Shown: positions 1-9,208 of the stretch, in pieces
Position numbering within the stretch: position 1 is the first letter of the stretch
How the letters are laid out: every line of letters starts with the position of its first letter
Source of the DNA: Micromonospora yangpuensis
Lineage (GTDB): Bacteria; Actinomycetota; Actinomycetes; Mycobacteriales; Micromonosporaceae
NCBI RefSeq assembly: GCF_900091615.1
Contig: NZ_FMIA01000002.1
Span: 5,580,001 to 5,644,000 of the forward strand
DNA length: 64,000 bases
Direction of reading: 5' to 3'
Position numbers and translations under genes: made by a program
The notes under the pieces: generated by a model
Seen by the model: only the letters and a program-made list of their open reading frames with translations
Database searches by the model: none
Told to the model about the DNA's origin: nothing

Positions 1-874
1 GGATCCCGTCGCGCAGCACCGGGTGGGCCCGTTCGGCGAGCAGCGCGACGACGGCCGTGGTGCGTACCGCGCCGGCCAGGGCGGCCAGCGTGCCGAAGAC
101 GGCCAGGGTGCCGCCGGCCCGTACCGGCGACACGGTGAGCCCACCGGTGCCGGCGAGCAGCGCGGCGAGCACGCCCAGCAGGCCGTACCAGCTGCCCACC
201 GCGACCGCCGCGGTGAGCGCCTGCCCCGGCGCGCGGGCGTTGCGGGCGCCGATCGCCCGGCTGGTGTGTACGCCCGCCCGGGCCAGCCGCCAGACCGCCA
301 GCACGGTCAACGCCAGCGGGACCAGGCGCAGCGAACCGGTACCGGTCTCCAGGGGCACCCCGTGGCCGAGCAGCCAGCCGGCGAGCCCGGCGGAGAGCGC
401 CTTGGTGACCGCGGCGGCGTCCTCGCTGAGCTGGGCCAGCCCGAGCACCAGCGCGACCGGCAGGTACGAGGTGAGCGCCGCCCAGCCGGCGGCGACCCCG
501 GCGGCGACGACGAGCGGTGCCCGCCGTGGCCGCCCGCCAGCGGAACCGGATCCACCGGACCGGCCCGCCCCGCTCCTCGACGGCGCTCCGGCGGACCGGG
601 GTGCCACGCCGGACCGGGCCCGGTCACCGGCACGGGGTACGCCACCGGAACGGGCGGCACCGGAACGGGCCGCATCGGAACGGGTGACGTCGGAACGGGC
701 GGCATCGGAACGGGCCGCATCGGAACGGGCGGCGTCGGAACGGGTGGCGTCGGAACGGGTGGCGTCGGAGCGGGCGGCCGGCACCTGTCGGCCCCGACCG
801 GCACGCTCGGTCGGCCGGGCACCGGCACCGGAGCCGGCGGGGCGGCGTGGCTGATCAGGGGGGACGGAGGACAT
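1..874 (-). CDS. DUF6350 family membrane protein, partial (C-terminus off the window)
   Basis: The minus frame with codon first bases at positions 1 mod 3 stays open to the left edge. It reads as a polytopic membrane protein from about residue 115 onward, with alternating Ala/Leu/Val helices and short polar loops. This matches the DUF6350 (PerM-like) family, which in actinobacteria commonly lies between sucCD and purN/purH, and sucCD is next door here. The ATG at 874 opens a long hydrophilic N-terminal tail of about 110 residues. That tail includes nine near-identical 5-residue units of the type R-S-D-A-A/T. Function is unproven; the family is thought to be a transporter or cell-envelope protein. 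The tail is probably cytoplasmic. Confidence 0.8.
   Translation of the reverse strand, partial: MSSVPPDQPRRPAGSGAGARPTERAGRGRQVPAARSDATRSDATRSDAARSDAARSDAARSDVTRSDAARSGAARSGGVPRAGDRARSGVAPRSAGAPSRSGAGRSGGSGSAGGRPRRAPLVVAAGVAAGWAALTSYLPVALVLGLAQLSEDAAAVTKALSAGLAGWLLGHGVPLETGTGSLRLVPLALTVLAVWRLARAGVHTSRAIGARNARAPGQALTAAVAVGSWYGLLGVLAALLAGTGGLTVSPVRAGGTLAVFGTLAALAGAVRTTAVVALLAERAHPVLRDGI
646..780. repeat. 15-bp tandem repeat, nine units, inside the DUF6350 gene
   Basis: Nine consecutive 15-bp units begin with CGGAACGGG or a close variant, differing mainly in the last bases of each unit. On the minus strand they encode a pentapeptide array rich in Arg, Ser, Asp, Ala and Thr. Because each unit is a whole number of codons, copy-number change would keep the frame. 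Confidence 0.9.
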
Positions 875-1070
875 CGCGTCTACTCTGGCATGCCGCGCCC
901 GTACTGGCAGTCCGGTATCTCGGTGCGACGGTGGCGAGTTCCGGCGGGACCGGCCGGTACGGGGACGGTGGCGAGTTCGGCGAACCACCGGTACGGCGTA
1001 CCGGATCCGGTTTAGCCTCGGCCCAGGACGCGACCGTCACCGTCGCGGCACCGACCGCTCGGAGGAAGCC

Positions 1071-1331
1071 GTGAACGCTCCGTACGCACCGCCACCGCCG
1101 GCCCCCGCAGGCCGCGACCGTACGATGCTCTATGGGATCCTGGGGATCGTCCTCGGCCTCATCTGCTGCGGCATCCTCGGCATCGTCCTCGGTTACCTCT
1201 CGATCCGCGACGCCAAGCGGTTCGGTCAGTCCCCGGTGCTCGGCTACCTGGCAATCGCCTTCGGCGTGATCAACATCATCGGCAGCGGCATCCTCCGGGC
1301 CACCGGGAACTACCCGTTCTGGAACGACTGA
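1071..1331 (+). CDS. Small two-helix membrane protein (DUF4190-like)
   Basis: An 86-residue protein with a Pro-rich N-terminus (residues 4-12) and two hydrophobic helices (about 19-43 and 56-76). The first helix has the Gly/Cys/Ile-rich pattern seen in DUF4190-type proteins. GTG start preceded by GGAGGAAG at good spacing. Function unknown; similar proteins are common next to housekeeping genes in actinomycetes. The TGA stop is part of the terminator hairpin that separates it from convergent sucD. Confidence 0.75.
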   Translation: MNAPYAPPPPAPAGRDRTMLYGILGIVLGLICCGILGIVLGYLSIRDAKRFGQSPVLGYLAIAFGVINIIGSGILRATGNYPFWND

Positions 1332-1359
1332 GGGAGCCGACCGCCGGTCGGCTCCCTCA
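1329..1359. terminator. Bidirectional hairpin between DUF4190-like gene and sucD
   Basis: A perfect 14-bp stem (1329-1342 with 1346-1359) with a 3-nt loop. It starts in the stop codon of the plus-strand gene and lies just past the sucD stop on the minus strand, so it can serve both convergent transcripts. There is no long T tract, which is usual in high-GC actinomycetes. Confidence 0.75.
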
Positions 1360-1371
1360 GATGTCGTCCGG

Positions 1372-2259
1372 TCAGCGGGCGGACATGATCTCCCGCATCA
1401 GCTTGGCGGTCTCGGTAGGCGTCTTGCCGACCTTGACGCCGACCGCCTCCAGCGCCTCCTTCTTGGCGTCGGCGGTGCCCGCCGAGCCGGAGATGATCGC
1501 GCCGGCGTGCCCCATGGTCTTGCCGGGGGGCGCGGTGAAGCCGGCGATGTAGCCGACCACCGGCTTGGTCACGTTGGCCTTGATGAACTCGGCGGCCCGC
1601 TCCTCGGCGTCGCCGCCGATCTCACCGATCATCACGATGGCGTCGGTCTCCGGGTCGGCCTCGAAGGCCGCCAAAGCGTCGATGTGGGTGGTCCCGATGA
1701 TCGGGTCACCGCCGATGCCGACGCAGGTGGAGAAGCCGATGTCCCGCAGCTCGTACATCATCTGGTAGGTGAGCGTGCCGCTCTTGCTGACCAGGCCGAT
1801 GCGGCCGGCCGGCGTGATGTCGGCCGGGATGATGCCGGCGTTGGAGGCGCCCGGCGAGGCGATGCCGGGGCAGTTCGGACCGATGATCCGGGTCTGCTCG
1901 CCCTTGGCGACGTTGTACGCCCAGAAGGCGGCGGTGTCGTGCACCGGCACCCCCTCGGTGATCACCACGGCCAGGTCGATGCCGGCGTCGATCGCCTCGA
2001 CCACCGCGGCCTTGGTGAACTGCGGCGGCACGAAGATGACCGTGACGTCGGCCCCGGTCTCCTTCATCGCGTCCGTGACGGAGGCGAAGACCGGCAGCTC
2101 GGTGCCGTCGAAGTCGACCGTGGTGCCGGCCTTGCGCGGGTTGACGCCGCCGACGACGGTGGTGCCCGCGGCGAGCATCCGCCGGGTGTGCTTGGAACCC
2201 TCGGAACCGGTCATCCCCTGGACGATGACCTTCGAGTCCTTGGTCAGCCAGATAGCCAT
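1372..2259 (-). CDS. sucD: Succinyl-CoA synthetase (succinate-CoA ligase) alpha subunit
   Basis: A 295-residue protein beginning [11 protein letters not shown] with the CoA-binding Rossmann segment (MTGSEG, about residues 15-20). Near the C-terminus is the GHAGAIISG loop with the phosphorylated histidine (H251). With SucC it converts succinyl-CoA, ADP/GDP and phosphate to succinate, CoA and ATP/GTP in the TCA cycle. The ATG lies 2 nt after the sucC stop, so the two are translationally coupled. A longer open frame continues upstream into sucC but is not coding. Confidence 0.97.
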   Translation of the reverse strand: MAIWLTKDSKVIVQGMTGSEGSKHTRRMLAAGTTVVGGVNPRKAGTTVDFDGTELPVFASVTDAMKETGADVTVIFVPPQFTKAAVVEAIDAGIDLAVVITEGVPVHDTAAFWAYNVAKGEQTRIIGPNCPGIASPGASNAGIIPADITPAGRIGLVSKSGTLTYQMMYELRDIGFSTCVGIGGDPIIGTTHIDALAAFEADPETDAIVMIGEIGGDAEERAAEFIKANVTKPVVGYIAGFTAPPGKTMGHAGAIISGSAGTADAKKEALEAVGVKVGKTPTETAKLMREIMSAR

Positions 2260-2261
2260 TG

Positions 2262-3440
2262 TCAGACCCCCGCAGCTGCCAGCTCGGCGGCCCGCTCGGC
2301 CGCGCCGTCCATGGTGTCGACCCGCTGGATCAGCGGGTTGTTCGCGTCGTCGAGGATCGCCCGACCGGCCTCGGCGTTGTTGCCGTCGAGGCGGACCACG
2401 AGCGGCTTGGTCGCCTTCTCGCCGCGCTGCTCCAGCAGGGCCAGCGCCTGCACGATGCCGTTGGCCACCGCGTCGCACGCGGTGATGCCGCCGAAGACGT
2501 TGACGAAGACGCTCTTCACGGCGGGGTCGGAGAGCACGATCTCCAGGCCGTTGGCCATCACCTCGGCGCTCGCGCCACCGCCGATGTCGAGGAAGTTGGC
2601 CGGCTTGACGTTGCCGTGCCGCTCTCCGGCGTACGCGACCACGTCGAGCGTGGACATGACCAGCCCGGCGCCGTTGCCGATGATGCCGACCTCACCGTCG
2701 AGCTTGACGTAGTTGAGGTGCTTCTCCTTGGCGGCCTGCTCCAGCGGGTCCACCGCGGCCTGGTCGACCAGGGCCTCGTGGTCCGGGTGCCGGAAGGCGG
2801 CGTTCTCGTCCAGGGTGATCTTGGCGTCCAGCAGCAGCAGCTTGCCGTCCTTGGTGGTGGCCAGCGGGTTGACCTCGACCAGCGTGGCGTCCTCGGCGAC
2901 GAAGGCCTTCCACAGCCCCACCGCGACCTCGACGACCTGGTCGGCGACCTCGGCCGGGAAGCCGGCGGCGGTGACGATCTCGCGCGCCTTGGCCTCGTCC
3001 ACGCCCTTGACGGCGTCGATCGGGGCCTTCACCACCTTGTCCGGGGTGTCGGCCGCGACCTGCTCGATGTCCATCCCGCCGGCGACGCTGGCGATGCACA
3101 GGAAGGTGCGGTTCGCCCGGTCGAGCAGGTACGAGAAGTAGTACTCCTCGGCCACGTCCGCGGTCACGGTGATCATGACCTTGTGGACCGTGTGGCCCTT
3201 GATGTCCATGCCGAGGATGTCGGTGGACCGGTCCACCGTCTCCTGGGCGCCCTCGGCCAGCTTCACGCCGCCGGCCTTACCCCGGCCGCCGACCTTCACC
3301 TGCGCCTTGACGACCACGCGACCGCCGAGGCGTTCGGCGATCGCGTGGGCCTCTTCGGGGGTCGTGGCTACGCCGCCGGCGAGCACGGGCAACCCGTGCC
3401 GCTCGAACAGGTCCCGCCCCTGGTACTCGTACAGGTCCAC
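2262..3440 (-). CDS. sucC: Succinyl-CoA synthetase beta subunit (ADP-forming type)
   Basis: A 392-residue protein of normal family length, starting GTG-GAC-CTG ([13 protein letters not shown]). It has an N-terminal ATP-grasp domain and a C-terminal subunit-interface domain with the GGGASAE and FGGITACD segments. The GTG at 3440 fits the conserved N-terminus; the frame is open further upstream, but that extra sequence does not resemble the family. First gene of the sucC-sucD operon. Confidence 0.96.
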   Translation of the reverse strand: MDLYEYQGRDLFERHGLPVLAGGVATTPEEAHAIAERLGGRVVVKAQVKVGGRGKAGGVKLAEGAQETVDRSTDILGMDIKGHTVHKVMITVTADVAEEYYFSYLLDRANRTFLCIASVAGGMDIEQVAADTPDKVVKAPIDAVKGVDEAKAREIVTAAGFPAEVADQVVEVAVGLWKAFVAEDATLVEVNPLATTKDGKLLLLDAKITLDENAAFRHPDHEALVDQAAVDPLEQAAKEKHLNYVKLDGEVGIIGNGAGLVMSTLDVVAYAGERHGNVKPANFLDIGGGASAEVMANGLEIVLSDPAVKSVFVNVFGGITACDAVANGIVQALALLEQRGEKATKPLVVRLDGNNAEAGRAILDDANNPLIQRVDTMDGAAERAAELAAAGV

Positions 3441-3848
3441 GATTGCGCGTCCCGTCCCGTCTCCGCGGCGCGCCGTCGCGCCGCCACCAGCGTTGTGGAA
3501 AACATCTTGACGCCTGTCATCAGTTGAAACAGGCCATTGGGCGCAGCCTAGCGAGATGGACGACGTCGGCAACCGAGCGGGTACGCGTTGTGCCCTACTG
3601 CACACCGGCGTTGTTCGGCGTGGGTGCGTAACCCCTGATCGGGGGCGTCGTTGAGTCAGATGTCAGAACGCTGGAGCTCACCGAATTTCGGGGTTCACCG
3701 AACGGCGGTGCTCAGCGGGACGACGGGTGACGGCCGATGCCCTGTCGGTCGAGGGGTGGCGGCGGGGCATCGTGCATAGAGGGGCCGGGCGTGTGAGGGG
3801 TGCGCTCGGCCCCTCCCCCATGCGCTTTTCCAGGTCGGGGCCGATGGC
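3441..3848. other. Intergenic region upstream of sucC
   Basis: About 400 bp with no convincing gene. It must hold the sucCD promoter; I could not assign -35/-10 boxes with confidence. Its left side contains the hairpin downstream of the cobalamin-binding gene. Confidence 0.6.
3780..3816 (-). terminator. Hairpin downstream of the cobalamin-binding gene
   Basis: Imperfect stem in which GAGGGGCCGGGCG faces CGCTCGGCCCCTC with one G-T pair, loop about 10 nt. It lies just past the stop of the minus-strand mutase subunit gene. No T tract. Confidence 0.5.
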
Positions 3849-4253
3849 TCAGCCGACCGGTTGGGCGACGTTCTGCCGGACCCACTCGACGATCGACGCG
3901 GTGGTCGCGCCCGGGGTGAAGATCTTGGCCACGCCGAGCCGCTCCAGCTCGGGCAGGTCGGCCTCCGGGATGATGCCGCCACCGAAGACGACGATGTCGC
4001 GCGCGTCGCGGGCGTCGAGCAACTCCAGCACCCGCCGGAAGAGCGTCATGTGCGCGCCGGAGAGGACGGAGAGGCCGACCGCGTCGGCGTCCTCCTGGAT
4101 CGCGGTCTCCACGATCTGCTCCGGCGTCTGGTGCAGGCCGGTGTAGATGACCTCCATGCCGGCGTCCCGCAGGGCCCGGGCGACGACCTTGGCCCCCCGG
4201 TCGTGGCCGTCGAGGCCCGGCTTGGCGACGACGACCCGGATACGAGAGCTCAT
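3849..4253 (-). CDS. Stand-alone cobalamin (B12)-binding subunit of an acyl-CoA mutase
   Basis: A 134-residue protein consisting of one B12-binding domain, matching the C-terminal domain of methylmalonyl-CoA mutase. The DxHxxG motif is intact (D15, H17, G20), so H17 should ligate cobalt base-off; the SVLSGAH and GGGIIP segments of the domain follow. It needs a separate catalytic subunit (methylmalonyl-, isobutyryl- or ethylmalonyl-type), which is not in the window. Proximity to sucCD suits methylmalonyl-CoA/succinyl-CoA traffic. ATG with AAAGGTG upstream. Confidence 0.92.
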   Translation of the reverse strand: MSSRIRVVVAKPGLDGHDRGAKVVARALRDAGMEVIYTGLHQTPEQIVETAIQEDADAVGLSVLSGAHMTLFRRVLELLDARDARDIVVFGGGIIPEADLPELERLGVAKIFTPGATTASIVEWVRQNVAQPVG

Positions 4254-4546
4254 CAGCGCACACCTTTCACCGGTTCCGCGGCACTCACCTTAACGAACGG
4301 TAACCCGAGGGCCCCGGACCAGGAAATCCGGGCGGCCGACCGACCGTCCGGCGGGACGGCCGAGGTGGTGGCCGACCGGGCGGTCGATCCTCGCATTGCC
4401 CCGGGTGACGGCGAAAGAGACAAAGGGGTGGTGACGGTCACGCTGTGCGACAGACGGCGACAACGAGGGCGGTTGGTAAAGGTGACGAGATACCACACTA
4501 GCGGACGAATATGGACAGAAACCACCAAGGATTTCGGCGCTCCCGC

Positions 4547-4575
4547 TTGTGACTCCTCTGGCGGTTGGCTACCGT
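4547..4575 (+). promoter_or_regulatory. Candidate housekeeping promoter for the first M23 peptidase
   Basis: TTGTGA (4547-4552), a 17-nt spacer and TACCGT (4570-4575) fit the actinomycete TTGNNN/TANNNT pattern. This predicts a 5' leader of about 108 nt. I looked in that leader for the conserved blocks of a c-di-AMP (ydaO) riboswitch and did not find them. Confidence 0.45.
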
Positions 4576-4689
4576 GTCCACGGTTGTCATCAGGTCTTAG
4601 GACGGGTGACGACGCGGAGCACCGACGTTCACGAGCCCCCGCTCGACCGCCGGTCGACCGCTTCGGATCCCCGACAACGGAGGGTGTGC

Positions 4690-5406
4690 GTGCGCCAGCG
4701 CCTGTCGTCTGAGCCCGATAGATATCGCGGTCGTCGCCGCGTACCCACCCCCCCACGCAGCCGCTACGCGGCCGTCGTCACCACCGCCTTCGTCGGCGCC
4801 GGTGTGGTGGCCCTCGGCGCGAGCGCGCTGCCGGACGCCAAGAGCGTCAGCCCGTCCGTGCTGGACGAGCTTCGTCAGTCCTCCGCCCTCAGTGAGGACC
4901 TGGCCGCCCGTGGTGAGTCCGCCGAGCGGGCCTCCCGCGACAGCGGCCGCGGCGGTGCCGACCAGGCCGCCGAGGAGGAGGTCTGGCTCCTGCCCCTGCA
5001 GGGCTACGACTTCAACTCCCCGTACGGCGTGCGCTGGGGCAAGCTGCACACCGGGGTGGACCTGGTCGCCCCCGAGGGCACCCCGTACGTCGCCATCCAC
5101 GCCGGCAAGGTCACCAAGGCCGGCTGGTTCGGCGGGTACGGCCACGCGGTGATCGTCCAGCACGCCGACGGCAGCGAGGCGATCTACGGTCACTCCTCGG
5201 CGGTGAGCGTCAAGGAGGGCCAGCAGGTCAAGGCGGGCGACCAGCTCGGCCTGGTCGGCAACACCGGCCACTCCTACGGCTCCCACCTGCACCTGGAGGT
5301 GCATGTCAAGGGCGAGCCGCTCGACCCGGTGCCGTGGCTGCTGGAGCGCGGAGTGGACATCAAGCTGCAAATCGAGGCGTTCTACAGCGACGTGGCGAAC
5401 TCCTGA
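4690..5406 (+). CDS. Secreted or membrane-anchored M23 metallopeptidase (LytM type)
   Basis: A 238-residue protein: basic N-terminus, one hydrophobic segment (about 27-47) acting as signal or anchor, a short charged linker, then an M23 domain from about residue 100. Zinc ligands are visible: H120 and D124 (HxxxD) and the HLHLE motif with H199/H201. It should hydrolyse peptidoglycan cross-links outside the membrane. GTG at 4690 was chosen because GGAGG ends 6 nt upstream; the frame is open earlier without an SD. A strong terminator follows, and a second M23 gene lies 274 bp downstream. Confidence 0.9.
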   Translation: MRQRLSSEPDRYRGRRRVPTPPRSRYAAVVTTAFVGAGVVALGASALPDAKSVSPSVLDELRQSSALSEDLAARGESAERASRDSGRGGADQAAEEEVWLLPLQGYDFNSPYGVRWGKLHTGVDLVAPEGTPYVAIHAGKVTKAGWFGGYGHAVIVQHADGSEAIYGHSSAVSVKEGQQVKAGDQLGLVGNTGHSYGSHLHLEVHVKGEPLDPVPWLLERGVDIKLQIEAFYSDVANS

Positions 5407-5425
5407 CGCTGCGTATCGACCGATG

Positions 5426-5457
5426 ACCGCCCGGATCCGCGGATCCGGGCGGTTTTT
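5426..5457 (+). terminator. Strong intrinsic terminator after the first M23 gene
   Basis: A 13-bp perfect stem (5426-5438 with 5441-5453) with a 2-nt loop, running into TTTTT. One of only two classic hairpin-plus-T-tract terminators I found in the window. Confidence 0.92.
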
Positions 5458-5680
5458 CGTGGCCCGCAACCGAGCGATGTGTTCCCGGTCACTACGCCGA
5501 ATGTGAGCAGCGACACGGTAACCCATGATCACTTATCGGGGCAGAAGCGTATTCACTCGGACATAGCCGGACGGCGACCGCTTACCCCCCGCCACTTCTC
5601 CCCCGCCCCGTACCCGGGACCGCTCCGCCCCAACCCCCAGTATTTCCCGGTCCACGCCCCCGACCGGGAAGGTCACCGCC

Positions 5681-6514
5681 ATGCCGGAAGACACCCCCGT
5701 CCCGCACGACCAGCTCGACATCAACCCGGCCCGGCACCGGCGGCCCCGGTGGCATCCCGGTAACCGCTGGCTGATCACCGGAGCGGCCGCCCTGGTCGGC
5801 CTCGGCCTGACCGGCGTCGCGGTCACCGCCAACCGCGCCGACGAGCCGCAGCAGCCCACCGCAGTCGTGCTCGACGCCGACGCCCGCGCCGAGGCCGACG
5901 CCCGCGCCGACCGATCGGTACGCGAATCCGCTCCACCGGCCAGTCCCACGCCCAGCCCCACCACGGCCAGCCCGTCCCCGAGCGCCACGACGGCCGCCCC
6001 CTCGGCCAGCGCCAGCACCCCGGCCCCCACCCGCAAGGCCACCCGGAAGGCCACCGCCACGGCGAAGCCCAAGCCGGAGCCGACCCGGGCGAAGACCGCC
6101 AGCGCGCCGAAGCCCAGCTGGGTCAACCCGATGCCCGGGGCCTCCGTCACCTCCTGCTACGGACCGCGGTGGGGCGTCCTGCACGCCGGCATCGACCTGG
6201 CCGCGCCGGCCGGCACCCCGGTCCGGGCCGCCGCCGCCGGCACGGTCGTCAACGCCGGCTGGGACTTCGCCGGGTACGGCATCTCGGTGGTCCTCGACCA
6301 CGGCAACGGCTACCTGACCCACTACGCCCACCTCAGCGAGGCGACGGTCGCCGTGGGAGCCTCGGTCGACGCCGGCCAGCGGATCGGCAGCGAGGGCTCG
6401 ACCGGCGACTCCACCGGCCCGCACCTGCACTTCGAGGTACACCAGGGACAGTTGTGGAACCAGCTCGACCCCGCCCCGTTCATGCGCGAACGCGGCGTGG
6501 ACCTCGGCTGCTGA
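5681..6514 (+). CDS. Membrane-anchored M23 metallopeptidase with Ser/Thr/Pro/Ala linker
   Basis: 277 residues: a cytoplasmic N-terminus, one transmembrane helix (about 30-48), a long low-complexity Ala/Ser/Thr/Pro/Lys linker (about 60-145) that could span the cell wall, then an M23 domain. The domain keeps HAGID and HLHFE zinc motifs. ATG with GGGAAGG upstream. It is a paralogue of the preceding gene but has an unrelated, much longer linker. Likely a peptidoglycan endopeptidase acting further from the membrane. Confidence 0.9.
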   Translation: MPEDTPVPHDQLDINPARHRRPRWHPGNRWLITGAAALVGLGLTGVAVTANRADEPQQPTAVVLDADARAEADARADRSVRESAPPASPTPSPTTASPSPSATTAAPSASASTPAPTRKATRKATATAKPKPEPTRAKTASAPKPSWVNPMPGASVTSCYGPRWGVLHAGIDLAAPAGTPVRAAAAGTVVNAGWDFAGYGISVVLDHGNGYLTHYAHLSEATVAVGASVDAGQRIGSEGSTGDSTGPHLHFEVHQGQLWNQLDPAPFMRERGVDLGC

Positions 6515-6544
6515 CCGTCGCGGGCCCGGCCCTCGACGGAGCGG

Positions 6545-8980
6545 TCAGAGCTTGTCGATCGGCGCGTGCCGGAGCACCAGCCAGATCTTCTGGTCACCGA
6601 AGTCGATCTGGGCTCGGGCACCCGCGCCGTGCCCCTCGACGGCGAGCACCCGGCCCAGGCCGTACCGCTGGTGGTTCACCCGGTCCCCGGTCGCGACCTT
6701 GGGGCCCTGGGGCAGCTCGCTGGCCGTGGCCAGCCGGCTGCCGTCGACCCCGAGCCGCTTGGCCAGCTGCGCCGCCTTCGGGGTGCCCCCGGCGAAGCCG
6801 CCGGTGCGCTCGCCGAAGCCGCCGGGGCGGTCCGCCCGGCCGCCGACCCCACCGCCGCCACCACCCCAGGCGGTGTACGACCCCTCGGTACGCTCCCAGC
6901 GGACCAGCTCCGGCGGCAGCTCCTCCAGGAACCTCGACGGCGGGTTGTAGGCCGGCTGACCCCAGGCCGACCGGGTCACCGCCCGGGACAGGTAGAGCCG
7001 CTGCCGGGCCCGGGTGATGCCGACGTACGCCAGCCGGCGCTCCTCCTCCAACTCCCGGGTGTCGCCCAGCGAGCGCAGGTGCGGGAAGACGCCGTCCTCC
7101 AGCCCGGTCAGGAAGACCACCGGGAACTCCAGCCCCTTGGCGGTGTGCAGGGTCATCAGGGTGACCACACCCTGGTGGGGGGTGTCGTCGTCGGCCTCGG
7201 TGCCCTCGGGCGGCTTGGGGATCTGGTCGGCGTCGGCGACCAGGGCGACCTGCTCCAGGAAACCGGCCAGGGTGGCCCGCTCGTCCTCGGCGCCGCTGGC
7301 CTCGACCCGCTCGGTGTACTCCCGGGCAACGCTCACCAGCTCCTGGAGGTTGTCCACCCGGCCGGCGTCCTGCGGGTCCAGGCTCTCCTCCAGCTCGGTC
7401 AGATAGCCCGAACGGGTGAGCACCGACTCCAGCACCTCCTCCGGGGTGCCGGTCTCGGCCAACTCCCGGGCGGCGTCGAGCAGGGCGACGAAGTCGGCGA
7501 TGCCGTTGGCGGCCCGGCTGGAGATCCCCGGTGCCTCCCGGGCCCGGCGCAGCGCCGCGCCGAAGGAGATCCGGTCCCGGCCGGACAGCGCCTCCACGCA
7601 CGCCTCGGCCCGGTCACCGATGCCCCGGCGTGGGGTGTTGAGCACCCGGCGCAGACTCACCGTGTCGTCGTCGTTGACCACCGCACGCAGGTACGCCAGC
7701 GCGTCGCGGACCTCCTTGCGCTCGTAGAAGCGCACCCCGCCGACCACCTTGTACGGCAGGCCGACCCGGATGAACACCTCCTCGAAGACCCGCGACTGGG
7801 CGTTGGTGCGGTAGAAGACGGCCACGTCACCGGGGCGGGCGGCGTGCTCGTCGACCAGTCGGTCGACCTCCCGCCCGACCCAGTCCGCCTCGGCGTGTTC
7901 GGTGTCGGCGACGTACCCGACGATCTGCTCGCCGGCCCCGGCGTCGCTCCACAGGCGCTTGGGCTTGCGGGAGGTGTTCCGGTCGATCACCGCGTTGGCC
8001 GCGCTCAGGATGGTCTGGGTGGAGCGGTAGTTCTGCTCCAGCAGGATCGTCCGGGCGTCGGTGAAGTCCCGCTCGAACTCCAGGATGTTGCGGATCGTCG
8101 CACCCCGGAACGCGTAGATCGACTGGTCGGCGTCGCCGACCACGCAGAGCTCGGCCGGCTCGATCCCCTCGGTGCCGGCGACCAGCTCCTTGATCAGGGT
8201 GTACTGGGCGTGGTTGGTGTCCTGGTACTCGTCGACCAGGACGTGCCGGAAACGGCGGCGGTAGCCCTCCGCGACGTGCGGGTGCGACTGGAGCAGGTGC
8301 ACCGTCGTCATGATCAGATCGTCGAAGTCCAGCGCGTGCGCCTCACGCAGTCGCCGCTGGTAGAGCGTGTACGCCTCGGCGAGAGCCCGCTCGTTGGGGC
8401 CCTTGGCCCGCCCGGCGAACTCCTCCGGATCGACCAACTCGTTCTTGAGGTTGGAGACCTGGGCGGCCAGCCCGCGCGCCGGGTAACGCTTCGGGTCGAG
8501 ATCCAACTCGCGGGTGACCAACTGCATCAGCCGCCGGGAGTCGTCGGCGTCGTAGATCGAGAAGGTCGACTTCAGGCCGGCGTGCTGGTGCTCGGCGCGC
8601 AGGATGCGTACGCAGGCGGAGTGGAAGGTGGAGACCCACATCAGCCGGGCGCGCGGACCGACCAGGTCGGTGACCCGTTCCTTCATCTCGCCGGCGGCCT
8701 TGTTGGTGAAGGTGATCGCGATGATCTCGCCGGGATGCACCTGGCGCGCGGCGAGCAGGTACGCGATCCGGTGGGTGAGCACCCGGGTCTTGCCCGACCC
8801 GGCCCCGGCCACGATCAACAGCGGTGAGCCGGCGTGCGTGACCGCGTCACGCTGGGGCCCGTTGAGGCCCTCGACCAGGGCCTGTGGATCAAGCCGGGCG
8901 GGCGGCCCGGACCGGCGCGGCGGCATGGGCTCGGGCGCTGGCGCGGACGGGGACGCGGGAATGTCGAAGAGAGGATGCAT
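6545..8980 (-). CDS. pcrA: UvrD/PcrA-type superfamily 1 DNA helicase
   Basis: An 811-residue 3'-5' helicase. Visible motifs: Q motif region LNGPQRDAV, Walker A GAGSGKT (about residue 60), motif II VDEYQDTNHAQ, motif IV LEQNYRST, and motif VI VGITRARQRLYLS. The C-terminus ends in a compact domain (GDRVNHQRYGLGRVL) typical of PcrA's polymerase-interacting domain. It acts in nucleotide-excision repair, replication restart and clearing of transcription complexes. A -10-like TAGACT lies 9 nt upstream of the ATG on the minus strand, suggesting a very short leader, and its promoter is back to back with that of the chorismate mutase leader. Confidence 0.96.
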   Translation of the reverse strand: MHPLFDIPASPSAPAPEPMPPRRSGPPARLDPQALVEGLNGPQRDAVTHAGSPLLIVAGAGSGKTRVLTHRIAYLLAARQVHPGEIIAITFTNKAAGEMKERVTDLVGPRARLMWVSTFHSACVRILRAEHQHAGLKSTFSIYDADDSRRLMQLVTRELDLDPKRYPARGLAAQVSNLKNELVDPEEFAGRAKGPNERALAEAYTLYQRRLREAHALDFDDLIMTTVHLLQSHPHVAEGYRRRFRHVLVDEYQDTNHAQYTLIKELVAGTEGIEPAELCVVGDADQSIYAFRGATIRNILEFERDFTDARTILLEQNYRSTQTILSAANAVIDRNTSRKPKRLWSDAGAGEQIVGYVADTEHAEADWVGREVDRLVDEHAARPGDVAVFYRTNAQSRVFEEVFIRVGLPYKVVGGVRFYERKEVRDALAYLRAVVNDDDTVSLRRVLNTPRRGIGDRAEACVEALSGRDRISFGAALRRAREAPGISSRAANGIADFVALLDAARELAETGTPEEVLESVLTRSGYLTELEESLDPQDAGRVDNLQELVSVAREYTERVEASGAEDERATLAGFLEQVALVADADQIPKPPEGTEADDDTPHQGVVTLMTLHTAKGLEFPVVFLTGLEDGVFPHLRSLGDTRELEEERRLAYVGITRARQRLYLSRAVTRSAWGQPAYNPPSRFLEELPPELVRWERTEGSYTAWGGGGGGVGGRADRPGGFGERTGGFAGGTPKAAQLAKRLGVDGSRLATASELPQGPKVATGDRVNHQRYGLGRVLAVEGHGAGARAQIDFGDQKIWLVLRHAPIDKL

Positions 8981-9106
8981 CGCACGGCGAGTCTATGCCG
9001 ACCCCCGGACACTTCCCGGACAAGGCGGCTGCCACCGCCCGGCGACGCCACCGCGGCAGTACCCGGGCCGCCCGCGTCCCGGCTGGTGGACCGGGTCGGG
9101 GGCTGC

Positions 9107-9135
9107 TTGCGCCGGACCGGCGGCGACGGCATACT
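9107..9135 (+). promoter_or_regulatory. Candidate promoter of the chorismate mutase leader
   Basis: TTGCGC (9107-9112), a 17-nt spacer and CATACT (9130-9135). A start site about 7 nt after the -10 would fall on or next to the GTG at 9143, so the leader ORF would be leaderless; no SD precedes that GTG. Confidence 0.5.
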
Positions 9136-9142
9136 CGACGAC

Positions 9143-9208
9143 GTGTTGGGTCAGCGCTTCTACTTTTACTACGGCACCGGGAGTCCGGCAGCCGTGGGTC
9201 GCGCCTGA
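9143..9208 (+). CDS. Leader peptide with Phe/Tyr control codons
   Basis: A 21-codon ORF plus TGA reading V-L-G-Q-R-F-Y-F-Y-Y-G-T-G-S-P then a short tail. Codons 6-10 are TTC TAC TTT TAC TAC, five aromatic residues in a row in a region where Phe and Tyr are scarce. It ends 15 nt before a perfect terminator and 95 nt before chorismate mutase, the branch-point enzyme of Phe/Tyr synthesis. This is the arrangement of classical amino-acid attenuators such as the enterobacterial pheA leader. The start is inferred; GTG at 9143 coincides with the predicted transcription start, and TTG at 9146 is possible. Confidence 0.65.
   Translation: MLGQRFYFYYGTGSPAAVGRA

Noticed and set aside
646-828. Pro-Val-Pro repeat protein on the minus strand (173 codons)
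   Set aside because: It is the wrong frame of the DUF6350 gene; the true frame continues into clear membrane helices.
4254-4689. c-di-AMP (ydaO-type) riboswitch upstream of the M23 peptidase
   Set aside because: This class often precedes actinobacterial cell-wall hydrolases, but the conserved blocks of the motif are absent.
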